Shown here: piece by piece, positions 1 to 6,412 of the stretch
Layout: the number at the start of each line of letters is the position of its first letter
How positions within the stretch are numbered: position 1 is the stretch's first letter
Assembly (NCBI GenBank): GCA_021738105.1
Contig: JAIPCS010000097.1
Span: forward strand, 1 to 12,586
Origin: Sulfuritalea sp.
GTDB taxonomy: Bacteria > Pseudomonadota > Gammaproteobacteria > Burkholderiales > Rhodocyclaceae
Length of the DNA stretch: 12,586 nt
Reading direction: 5' to 3'
Notes under the pieces: model-generated
Seen by the model: the letters and a program-made list of their open reading frames with translations, nothing else
What the model was told of the DNA's origin: nothing
Databases searched by the model: none
Translations under genes and position numbers: made by a program

Positions 1-1
1 C

Positions 2-295
2 ATCTACCCGCCTGAGCTGCGCTCGGTCAATCTTGACAGCGACTGGTTGTATCGGGTGGCGGGGCGCAGCATCGTCCGCACTTTTGGTGAAGCACTGGCC
101 ATCACTCGCGAAGGACTGAGCGAAGGCCTGATAGCCAAAGCCGTAGCCTTCGGCGAAGCCAATCGGCGCCATCGCCAACCCCATGGCTTGCTGTTGCGCT
201 CATGGCCCACCGGCAACATGGCGATGTGGGTCATGGTGATGTTGCTGGCCTATCTGATCTTCTATTACCTCGGACACAACAGCACGCCCACCTGA
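2..295 (+). CDS. Mrp-type Na+/H+ antiporter subunit D-like protein, C-terminal fragment
   Basis: The reading frame is open from the left edge and stops at 293-295, so only the last 97 codons are present. The visible protein opens with IYPPELRSVNLDSDWLYR, which resembles the conserved linker before the last helices of proton-conducting subunits related to MrpD and NuoL/M, where a Y-P-P-E/D ... D-T-D-W-x-Y-R pattern is common. It ends with one hydrophobic segment (about residues 72-92, WPTGNMAMWVMVMLLAYLIF) that would be the terminal membrane helix. Such subunits sit in the inner membrane and couple Na+ or K+ efflux to proton uptake. The family call rests on the C-terminus only; a related complex-I-like or hydrogenase-4-like subunit is the main alternative. 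It converges with metY across a 48-bp gap. Confidence 0.68.
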   Translation: MYPPELRSVNLDSDWLYRVAGRSIVRTFGEALAITREGLSEGLIAKAVAFGEANRRHRQPHGLLLRSWPTGNMAMWVMVMLLAYLIFYYLGHNSTPT

Positions 296-304
296 GCGGT
301 TTGT

Positions 305-335
305 GCCCGAGATTTCGCTTCGTTCCCGCCCGGGC
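305..335. terminator. Weak inverted repeat between convergent genes
   Basis: GCCCG at 305-309 can pair with CGGGC at 331-335, and GCCCGGGC (328-335) is itself palindromic. It lies in the 48-bp gap between two convergent genes, where a bidirectional terminator is expected. There is no T-tract on either side and the loop is long, so it is a weak candidate. Confidence 0.22.
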
Positions 336-343
336 TAATCAAT

Positions 344-1615
344 CTAAACAGCTGCCAGCGCCTGTTCCAGGTCGGTCTTGATGTCATCGATGTGTTCAAT
401 GCCAATCGACAGCCGCACCATGTCTTCCGAAACGCCGGCCTTTTTCATTTCTTCGGCGCCCAGTTGGCGATGCGTGGTACTGGCCGGATGGCAGGCGAGG
501 CTCTTGGCGTCGCCGATATTCACCAGTCGCGTCACCAGTTTCAGAGCGTCCTGGAAGCGCGCTCCGCCCTCCATGCCGCCGGCAACGCCAAACGACAAAA
601 TGCCCGAGGCACGACCACCCATGTATTTCTTGATCAAGGCATGATCGGCGTGATCGGGCAGACCGGCGTAATTGACCCATTTCACCTTGGCGTGACCCTT
701 GAGGTAATTGGCCACGGCCAGGGTGTTGTCGCAGATGCGATCCATGCGCAGCGCCAGGGTTTCAATGCCTTGCAGAATGAGGAAGGAATTGAAGGGCGAG
801 ATCGCCGCACCAGTATTGCGCAGCGGCACGACTCGCGCGCGGCCGATGTAGGCCGCCGGGCCCAGCGCTTCGGTGTAGACCACACCATGGTAGGACACAT
901 CGGGTTCATTGAGGCGTTTGAAGCGGGCCTTGTGCTCGGCCCAGGGGAACTTGCCGGAATCAACAATCACGCCGCCGATACTGTTGCCGTGGCCACCCAG
1001 GTATTTGGTCAGCGCATGCACCACGATGTCGGCGCCGTACTCGAAGGGGCGGCACAGATAGGGCGTGGGCACGGTGTTGTCCACGATCAACGGCACGCCG
1101 GCGTCATGCGCGACCTTCGCCAACGCGGCAAGATCGACCACGTTACCCAGCGGGTTACCAATGGATTCGCAAAATACGGCTTTGGTCTTGCCGTCGATCA
1201 GCGGCTTGAAGCTCTCGGGGTTGCGGTAATCGGCAAAACGCACCTCAATGCCGTATTGCGGCAGCGTGTGGGCAAACAAATTGTAAGTGCCGCCGTAGAG
1301 CGTACCCGCCGAGACGATGTTGTCGCCCGCTTCGGCAATGGTCTGGATGGCGTAGGTAATCGCCGCCATACCCGAGGCCAGGCCCAGGCCGGCAATGCCG
1401 CCTTCCAGTTCCGCCATGCGCTTTTCAAGCACATCGGTGGTCGGGTTCATGATGCGGGTGTAGATATTGCCGGCTACCTTGAGGTCGAACAGATCCGCCC
1501 CGTGCTGGGTGTCATCGAAGGCGTAGGACGTGGTCTGGTAGATTGGCACCGCGACAGCCTTGGTGGTCGGATCGGGGCTGTAGCCGCCATGTACGGCGAT
1601 GGTTTCGATTTTCAT
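344..1615 (-). CDS. metY: O-acetylhomoserine aminocarboxypropyltransferase (O-acetylhomoserine sulfhydrylase)
   Basis: This 423-aa cytoplasmic PLP enzyme of the Cys/Met metabolism family condenses O-acetylhomoserine with sulfide (or methanethiol) to give homocysteine (or methionine). The start MKIETIAVHGGYSPDPTTKA is typical of the family. NIYTRIMNPT (50-59) carries the Tyr and Arg that hold the PLP phosphate of the neighbouring subunit. SGMAAI (81-86) lies in the cofactor pocket, VDNT (178-181) supplies the Asp that contacts the pyridine nitrogen, and HALTKYLGGHG (200-210) holds the Schiff-base lysine, K204. The length and the insert around residues 240-330 fit MetY rather than the shorter MetB/MetC/MetZ enzymes (about 380-400 aa). 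The start ATG (1615-1613) has only a weak purine run upstream. The gene stands alone and is divergent from the secretin-like gene 56 bp away. I see no SAM riboswitch in that short leader. Confidence 0.95.
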   Translation of the reverse strand: MKIETIAVHGGYSPDPTTKAVAVPIYQTTSYAFDDTQHGADLFDLKVAGNIYTRIMNPTTDVLEKRMAELEGGIAGLGLASGMAAITYAIQTIAEAGDNIVSAGTLYGGTYNLFAHTLPQYGIEVRFADYRNPESFKPLIDGKTKAVFCESIGNPLGNVVDLAALAKVAHDAGVPLIVDNTVPTPYLCRPFEYGADIVVHALTKYLGGHGNSIGGVIVDSGKFPWAEHKARFKRLNEPDVSYHGVVYTEALGPAAYIGRARVVPLRNTGAAISPFNSFLILQGIETLALRMDRICDNTLAVANYLKGHAKVKWVNYAGLPDHADHALIKKYMGGRASGILSFGVAGGMEGGARFQDALKLVTRLVNIGDAKSLACHPASTTHRQLGAEEMKKAGVSEDMVRLSIGIEHIDDIKTDLEQALAAV

Positions 1616-1647
1616 ACACGCACTTTCGTTGGACGAAGAAAAGCGGC

Positions 1648-1676
1648 AGTATAGACACAGGAGGGACAGGTATGAA
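1648..1676 (-). promoter_or_regulatory. Candidate sigma-70 promoter of metY
   Basis: Read on the minus strand, TTCATA (1676-1671) is followed after 17 bp by TATACT (1653-1648). These match the -35 and -10 consensus at 4 of 6 and 5 of 6 bases. Transcription would begin near 1641 and leave a leader of about 25 nt before the metY ATG. The -35 box overlaps the start codon of the divergent gene at 1672. This is a match by eye only. Confidence 0.4.
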
Positions 1677-2460
1677 ACGACTTCTATGGGTGATGCTGCT
1701 GGGATGTTCCCTGGCCTGGGGTCAGCCGCTGGAGATCATTCATCTCAAACATCGCAACGCCGAAGCCGTCTTGCCTCAGTTGCAGCCTTTTCTCGAGCCG
1801 GGGGGCGCGCTTTCCGGCACGAACGGCACGATTTTTCTGCGTGCTTCCGTTCGCAACCGCGCTGAAATAAAGTCACTTCTGGCCACCTTGGACACTCCCG
1901 TGCGACGCTTGATGATCAGTGTGCGCCAGGACGGAAACACCTCTGACGAGGGAAGCGGTGCCGGAATTTCCGGGCGAGTCGCGATCGGTGGGGGTGCTCC
2001 GGTGATCAGCGGCCGGGGGCATCTTTATCAGTCCGACCGCAGTTCGCGGCGCGACACCCTGCAACAGGTTCAGACCATCGACGGCGGACGAGCGGCAATC
2101 ATGGTGGGTCAAAGTTTCTTTGTGCCCCTGCGCCAGCTTGTGCTGACACCGGGAGGCGCGGTGGTTTCGGAACAACTGATCCAGCGCGATCTGGGTACCG
2201 GTTTTGTTGCGGTGCCAAAGCTCAACGGCGACCGGGTGACGATCGAGATCAGCCCGCGTGACGATACGCCCGGCCCGCTACCGGGTTCAGTAAATGTGCA
2301 ACGCTTGAATACCACCGTGAGCGGCCGGCTTGGCGAGTGGCTGGAACTTGGCGGTTCGGTGGCAGAACGCAGCGGCACCTCGGGTGCGATTACCAGCTAC
2401 CGTGCCGGGTCGAGTACACGCCAGCGCCGGCTGTTGCTGAAAGTCGACGCCTTGCCGTGA
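1672..2460 (+). CDS. Short exported secretin-like protein (secretin N-type domain)
   Basis: The predicted product has 262 aa. The ATG at 1672 follows GGAGGG (1660-1665), a good Shine-Dalgarno site, which decides this start over longer in-frame options inside metY. Residues 1-17 form a signal peptide, probably cleaved after AWG; the C12 in LLGC is a poor lipobox, so lipidation is possible but unlikely. Residues about 20-85 (EIIHLKHRNAEAVLPQLQPF, then an LD-T-P-V-R-R ending) resemble the secretin N / NolW domain of type II and III secretion and type IV pilus secretins. A Gly/Ser-rich stretch follows (90-120). The C-terminal part (about 130-260) has NGDRVTIEISP and GEWLELGG, which recall strands of the secretin core. 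At 262 aa it is far shorter than a pore-forming secretin (usually 500 aa or more). No other secretion or pilus gene is nearby. It is probably a periplasmic or outer-membrane-associated protein; its role is unknown. Confidence 0.75.
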   Translation: MKRLLWVMLLGCSLAWGQPLEIIHLKHRNAEAVLPQLQPFLEPGGALSGTNGTIFLRASVRNRAEIKSLLATLDTPVRRLMISVRQDGNTSDEGSGAGISGRVAIGGGAPVISGRGHLYQSDRSSRRDTLQQVQTIDGGRAAIMVGQSFFVPLRQLVLTPGGAVVSEQLIQRDLGTGFVAVPKLNGDRVTIEISPRDDTPGPLPGSVNVQRLNTTVSGRLGEWLELGGSVAERSGTSGAITSYRAGSSTRQRRLLLKVDALP

Positions 2461-2556
2461 GTGGCACGCCGCGTCGAATCAACAGCCTCAGCCCACGAAC
2501 GGGTGACGATCCGGCAATGGCCCGGTTGGACGGATCTGGAATCTATGGAGGGAAAA

Positions 2557-2877
2557 ATGAAAGACCGTGAAGTGTGTATTGCGACTCAGGCGCTTGCGGC
2601 CGGCGCCCGACTGGCAAAGCCCGTGAGCCGTGCGAACGGGGCGGTGCTTTTGCACGCCGGCGCCGTGAACGACGCCGATCAGCTGCGCTTGCTGATACAG
2701 CGAGGGATTGATAGCGTGTATGTGTTGCAGGAAGACCTCCGTGACGAAGAAGAGACCCATCGTGACGTAGGAAACGCGCTGGGGCGTGTCGCTCATTTGT
2801 TTCGTGGCGAAGGCAGCGCTGCGCGCCAGGCGCTGGCCGAGACAATCGCCGACTATCGGCGGCAGAGTGTTTCGTGA
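2557..2877 (+). CDS. Small accessory-domain protein paired with HDOD protein
   Basis: This is a 106-aa soluble protein. The ATG at 2557 was chosen because GGAGGG (2547-2552) sits five bases before it; the frame is open upstream to 2461 but without a ribosome site. Residues about 8-55 (ALAAGARLAKPVSRANGAVL, then a helix, then RGIDSVYV) match a short module often seen at the N-terminus of HD-GYP and HDOD signalling proteins (G-x-x-L-A-x-P-V ... N-G-x-x-L-L ... R-G-I-x-x-V). The rest is charged and helical. Here the module is a separate gene whose stop (TGA, 2875-2877) overlaps the GTG start of the HDOD gene by four bases, so the two proteins probably work together. Function is inferred from context; no catalytic residues are visible. 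Confidence 0.75.
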   Translation: MKDREVCIATQALAAGARLAKPVSRANGAVLLHAGAVNDADQLRLLIQRGIDSVYVLQEDLRDEEETHRDVGNALGRVAHLFRGEGSAARQALAETIADYRRQSVS

Positions 2878-3713
2878 AGCTCCTGTCGCTCGATCAGGTA
2901 TTGGCGCGGGCCGATGCGCTGCCTGCCTTGCCCGAAATGGTGGTGAAAATACTCGACATGCTGGATGACGAGCAGGCAAATGCCGAGACCCTTAGCTCAC
3001 ATATCAGTACCGATCCGGCGGTAGTGGCACGCATTCTGGCTGCCGCCAATGTCGGCGCCATGGGGGCGAGCGGTCGAGTTAATTCGGTACGTCAGGCGGT
3101 GCTGTTGCTGGGTGTCAGCCGGGTGCGCAACATTACACTCGCCACCGCGATCATCGATCGATTTCGTGTCCCCGCTCCTTTCGATGTTCAGCGGCTCTGG
3201 TTGCACAGCGTGGGGGTTGCGGTCTGTGCTCAGGAGATCGCCCGGTTCGCCGGCCTTGATGTCGACGCCGCCTATACCGCCGGTTTGCTGCACGACGTAG
3301 GCCAGTTGCTGCTGTTTGCCGTTGCCCCGGTCGATTACGCTCAGGTACTTGATATCAAGACCGAGCGTGACATCGAGATCATCACGGCCGAGAGGGACTA
3401 TCTGGGGATCGATCATGCTCAGGTCGGCGGCGAACTGGCCCGGCTCTGGAAACTGCCGAAAGACGTGGCGGATGCCATCGCAGCACATCACGTGTCCGAA
3501 GCGACCCAACCCGCAAGTGCACTGGGTGATGCCATCCACGTCGCGGAAGTCCTGAGTCATGCGCTTGATCTGGGTGATGGTTCAAGCGCGCAGGTCCCGG
3601 ATTTGTCGGACCTGTCCTGCGCCCGGATGGGCATCGACTGGCGCCAGTTTGCCGATCATTTTCCGCGTATCGAAGCGCGCTTTCAGGGAGCGCGCATCAC
3701 ACTCGGGTTGTAG
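2874..3713 (+). CDS. HDOD domain signalling protein
   Basis: This 279-aa cytoplasmic protein is a single HDOD domain, a non-catalytic relative of HD phosphohydrolases that usually acts as a scaffold or regulator in signalling. The N-terminal helix (LDQVLARADALPALPEMVVK) is typical, followed by STDPAVVARILAAANV (45-60) and GVSRVRNITLATAI (80-93). Later motifs are WLHSVGVA (109-116), AGLLHDVG (136-143, with H140-D141), DHAQVGGELARLWKLP (180-195) and AAHHV (203-207). There is no GGDEF, EAL or receiver domain attached. The GTG start at 2874 has no Shine-Dalgarno of its own and overlaps the upstream stop as GTGA, pointing to translational coupling. The family is secure; the target is unknown. Confidence 0.92.
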   Translation: MKLLSLDQVLARADALPALPEMVVKILDMLDDEQANAETLSSHISTDPAVVARILAAANVGAMGASGRVNSVRQAVLLLGVSRVRNITLATAIIDRFRVPAPFDVQRLWLHSVGVAVCAQEIARFAGLDVDAAYTAGLLHDVGQLLLFAVAPVDYAQVLDIKTERDIEIITAERDYLGIDHAQVGGELARLWKLPKDVADAIAAHHVSEATQPASALGDAIHVAEVLSHALDLGDGSSAQVPDLSDLSCARMGIDWRQFADHFPRIEARFQGARITLGL

Positions 3714-3736
3714 CAGCCCTGAGGTCCTGCAACGTT

Positions 3737-3860
3737 GCCGTGTTGCCATCCGCTACGGCGAGGAGACCAGCCCGCGAAGCGGAAACCCAGGTCTGCAAAG
3801 CTGAGCGTTTTTTTGCTCGACCGCCCTGTAGCGCAGTTGCTTCACCAGCGCCGACTTTTT
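3737..3860. repeat. Dispersed structured intergenic repeat, copy 1
   Basis: This segment aligns along its whole length with 8758-8908. It opens with GCCGTGTTGCCATCCGC. CCGC (3750-3753) can pair with GCGG (3779-3782) around a 25-nt arm. The core at 3778-3808, which includes GGAAACCCAGGTCTGCAAAG, is identical in both copies for 31 bases. Next comes a small hairpin GAGC/GCTC (3803-3806 with 3815-3818) with a T-rich loop, then a weak arm, then CACCAGCGCCGACTTTTT. It lies between the HDOD gene and the transporter gene. No open frame with coding character is present. Whether it is a REP/MITE-like element or a transcribed RNA cannot be told from one window. Confidence 0.75.
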
Positions 3861-3911
3861 CTGAGGGCAGCCAACATTTGTTTGTGAAATCATTGTGCTG
3901 CCTGAGCCGGA

Positions 3912-3941
3912 TTGCCAAGTACATCGTGAGGGCGGTAATCT
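3912..3941 (+). promoter_or_regulatory. Weak promoter candidate for the transporter / aldo-keto reductase operon
   Basis: TTGCCA (3912-3917, 5 of 6 to the -35 consensus) is followed after 18 bp by TAATCT (3936-3941, 3 of 6 to the -10). The position, about 110 bp before the transporter start and after the repeat, is reasonable, but the -10 match is poor. Confidence 0.22.
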
Positions 3942-4061
3942 TTCTGGCGGCAAGGATTCCGGTAGCAGGCATCCTGCAGCAGAATACAGCGCGTACCGGT
4001 TCCCGCAGGCACTGAAGGCCTACTGGAGCAGTCATCAGTGCAGCAGTCCCGAGGAGGTGGT

Positions 4062-5330
4062 GTGGCTCAAGGGTTGGCGAAATGGCTGAAGCTGGAACCG
4101 GGTGAGGGCGCGGCCGTGGCCTGGGCCTTTGCGTATTTTTTTCTGTTGCTGGCCAGCTATTACATCCTGCGTCCGCTGCGCGACGAAATGGGCATTGCCG
4201 GCGGGATTGCCAAATTGCCCTGGGTGTTCACCGGCACCTTCATTGCCATGCTGCTGGCGGTGCCGTTGTTCGGCTTCATCGCCTCGCGCCTGCCGCGCAG
4301 GCAATTCCTGCCGCTGGTGTATGGCTTCTTCATTCTCAATCTGCTGTTGTTCTACCTTGCATTTCAAATCGATGGTTGGCGCGAAGTCACAGCACGGGCC
4401 TTCTTCATCTGGGCCAGCGTGTTCAATCTGTTTGTGGTGTCGGTTTTCTGGAGCTTCATGGTCGACATCTTCAGCAGTGCTCAGGGCAAGCGCCTGTTTG
4501 GCCTGATCGCCGCCGGCGGCACCGCCGGGGCGATTACCGGGCCATTGCTGACGTCGTTGCTGGTGGTGCCCGTCGGGCCGATGAACTTGCTGTTGATCTC
4601 GGCACTGCTGCTGGCCGGCGCGGTACTTTGCATCCGTCAACTTGGCGTGTGGTCCGCGCGACAAGCGCCTGCCGAGGGCGCGGCATCTGCACCGGAGGCA
4701 CTCGGCGGCTCGGTACTGGCCGGGCTGACGCTGATCCTGCGCTCGCCCTATCTCTTGGGCGTGGCCCTGTTCATGCTGCTGTTCACCACGCTATCGACCT
4801 TTCTGTATTTCGAACAGGCTCACATCGTCGCTCAATCCTTCGCCAGCTCGGCCGAGCGCACGCGTTTTTTTGCGCTGCTCGATCTGACGGTGAACACGCT
4901 GACGGTACTGGTTCAAGTGCTGGTTACTTCGCGGCTGCTCGGCCGGCTTGGTGTCGCCGGGTCGCTGGCGCTGGTGCCGCTATTGTCGGCGCTGGGTTTT
5001 GCCTTATTGGCGCTGACGCCGGTGCTGGCGGCGCTGGCCGGTTTTCAGGTGCTGCGTCGTGCCGGTGACTATGCCATTACGCGTCCGTCGCGCGAACTGC
5101 TGTACACCGTGGTGGATCGCGAAGCCAAGTACAAAGCCAAGAATGCGCTGGATACCGTGGTCTATCGCGGTGGCGACGCCTTGGCCGGCTGGCTGTTTGC
5201 CGGCCTCAAGTCATTGGGCCTGGGGCTTGCAGTGATTGCCTGGATCGCCGTGCCCATCGCCCTGGCCTGGGCCGCCATCGCGTTTTGGCTGGGCCGCCGT
5301 CAGGCGGTACTTTCCCGCAACCCACCCTAG
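4062..5330 (+). CDS. ATP/ADP antiporter-like (AAA family) MFS transporter
   Basis: This 422-aa inner-membrane protein has about 12 hydrophobic segments spread over its length. The early motif ASYYILRPLRDEMGI and the late block GDYAITRPSRELLYTVVDRE followed by KYKAKNALDTVVYRGGD are signatures of the ATP/ADP translocase-related family. Its founding members in Rickettsia, Chlamydia and plastids exchange host ATP for ADP. Free-living bacteria carry shorter relatives of uncertain substrate, so nucleotide transport here is only an inference. The GTG at 4062 was chosen because GAGGAGG (4051-4057) stands four bases upstream; a GTG at 4038 in the same frame has no ribosome site. The Tat-exported reductase begins 17 bp after the stop, with its AGGAG (5329-5333) overlapping this gene's end, so the two are likely co-transcribed. 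Confidence 0.85.
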   Translation: MAQGLAKWLKLEPGEGAAVAWAFAYFFLLLASYYILRPLRDEMGIAGGIAKLPWVFTGTFIAMLLAVPLFGFIASRLPRRQFLPLVYGFFILNLLLFYLAFQIDGWREVTARAFFIWASVFNLFVVSVFWSFMVDIFSSAQGKRLFGLIAAGGTAGAITGPLLTSLLVVPVGPMNLLLISALLLAGAVLCIRQLGVWSARQAPAEGAASAPEALGGSVLAGLTLILRSPYLLGVALFMLLFTTLSTFLYFEQAHIVAQSFASSAERTRFFALLDLTVNTLTVLVQVLVTSRLLGRLGVAGSLALVPLLSALGFALLALTPVLAALAGFQVLRRAGDYAITRPSRELLYTVVDREAKYKAKNALDTVVYRGGDALAGWLFAGLKSLGLGLAVIAWIAVPIALAWAAIAFWLGRRQAVLSRNPP

Positions 5331-5346
5331 GAGCGATGCTTCTGCC

Positions 5347-6285
5347 ATGAAAAATCCACACTCACCCTCCCGTCGCGAAATACTCCGCCTTGCCGCTGGC
5401 GCCACGGCTGCCGTCATGATGCCGCCGGCCCTGGCGGCCGCGCCAGTGTCATCTCAATCACAACTCCTGCGCAAGATTCCCAAAAGCGGCGAAGCCCTGC
5501 CGGCCATCGGCCTGGGTTCGTCGCGAACCTTCGATGTCGGAGCGGCCTCGGCCGAGCGCGACCCCCTGCGCGAGGTGCTCAAGCTGTTTGTGGAGCAGGG
5601 CGGTCGGGTGGTGGATTCTTCACCCATGTATGGCGAATCCGAACGTGTGATCGGCGATCTCGCTGCTGAACTCGGTGTCACGGAGAAGCTGTTCATGGCC
5701 ACCAAGGTGTGGACATCGGGCAAGGATGCGGGCATCCGGCAGATGGAAGAATCATTCAAGCTTCTGCGCACCAAGCGCGTCGACCTGATGCAGGTGCACA
5801 ATCTTTCGGACTGGAAAATTCAGCTCAGGACCTTGCGTGAATGGAAGGCGCAGGGGCGGCTTCGCTACATCGGCATCACCCACTATACCGAGAGCGCCTA
5901 CGACGATTTGATGAAGGTGATGCAATCCGAAGATATCGATTTTGTTCAGCTCAACTATTCGATCACCGAGCGCGACGCGGAAAGCCGGTTGCTGCCGCTG
6001 GCGCACGAACGGCAAATCGCCGTGCTGGTGAACCGGCCCTTCGCGCGGTCAGGACTGTTCGAAAAAGTGCGCGGGAAAAGTCTGCCGCCCTGGGCCGCCG
6101 AGATCGACTGCCGGTCCTGGGCTCAGTTCTTTCTCAAATTCATCCTCGGTCACCCGGCCGTAACCTGCGCCATTCCGGCAACCAGCAAGCCCAAACATCT
6201 GCTCGACAACATGCAAGCCGGGCTCGGTCGCCAGCCCGACGCCGCCACCCGCGACCGCATGGCGCGCCTGGTGGCCGGGCTGTGA
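5347..6285 (+). CDS. Tat-exported aldo/keto reductase family protein
   Basis: The product has 312 aa. Residues 1-31 form a twin-arginine signal: SRREILRLAAGATAAVMM, then a hydrophobic stretch and an A-L-A-A-A cleavage region, so the folded protein should reach the periplasm. The mature part is an aldo/keto reductase (TIM-barrel) domain. The catalytic tetrad is in place as D90 and Y95 (VVDSSPMYG), K120 (MATKV) and H151 (MQVHNL), so it is probably an active NAD(P)H-dependent carbonyl reductase. Later motifs include LRYIGITHY (174-182) and VTCAIPATSKPKHL near the C-terminus, which fit the cofactor-binding loop, though it departs from the usual I-P-G/I-P-K pattern. The start ATG follows AGGAG by 13 bases, rather far; an ATG at 5336 is out of frame. 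The substrate is unknown. The 17-bp spacing suggests an operon with the transporter. Confidence 0.9.
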   Translation: MKNPHSPSRREILRLAAGATAAVMMPPALAAAPVSSQSQLLRKIPKSGEALPAIGLGSSRTFDVGAASAERDPLREVLKLFVEQGGRVVDSSPMYGESERVIGDLAAELGVTEKLFMATKVWTSGKDAGIRQMEESFKLLRTKRVDLMQVHNLSDWKIQLRTLREWKAQGRLRYIGITHYTESAYDDLMKVMQSEDIDFVQLNYSITERDAESRLLPLAHERQIAVLVNRPFARSGLFEKVRGKSLPPWAAEIDCRSWAQFFLKFILGHPAVTCAIPATSKPKHLLDNMQAGLGRQPDAATRDRMARLVAGL

Positions 6286-6322
6286 AGTGAACACGTTGAG
6301 CAAACGATAGTGCTGAGCATGC

Positions 6323-6346
6323 GCCGTGTTGTCAGCGCCGACTTTT
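6323..6346. repeat. Possible internally deleted remnant of the dispersed repeat
   Basis: GCCGTGTTGTCA (6323-6334) matches the left end of the repeats at 3737 and 8758 with one mismatch each, and it runs directly into CAGCGCCGACTTTT (6333-6346), which matches the right end of copy 1 exactly. The whole middle of the element is absent. It lies in the 127-bp gap between two convergent genes. The match is short, so chance is possible. Confidence 0.35.
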
Positions 6347-6412
6347 GGTTGATGCGTTGCGGGTGCGCAGAAACCTTGGGTGCGGATTGCCACCGAATCG
6401 ACGCCCGTGTGA

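Larger units (their letters stand above)
3714..4061. other. 348-bp intergenic region
   Basis: The first part (from 3737) is the structured repeat copy 1. The second part (3861-4061) holds a weak promoter candidate and the Shine-Dalgarno site of the transporter gene. Open frames here on both strands have low-complexity, repeat-derived translations and no family resemblance, so I see no gene. Confidence 0.6.

Noticed and set aside
392..1654. Long + strand open frame of 420 codons
   Set aside because: It is antisense to metY, whose family identity and catalytic residues are clear. The translation is His/Gln/Arg-rich with no recognisable domain.
1631..1655. Plus-strand promoter ending in TATAGA for the secretin-like gene
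   Set aside because: Transcription would start within the Shine-Dalgarno site at 1660-1665, leaving no usable leader, and the -35 spacing is poor.
3737..3860. Cyclic di-GMP riboswitch (suggested by the nearby signalling genes and a TGCAAAGC string)
   Set aside because: The two-stem GEMM layout and its conserved tetraloop and receptor are missing. Copy 2 is on the opposite strand from the gene it precedes.
4035..4664. Minus-strand open frame of 209 codons rich in Gln and His
   Set aside because: It is a shadow of the transporter gene, whose membrane segments and family motifs are convincing.
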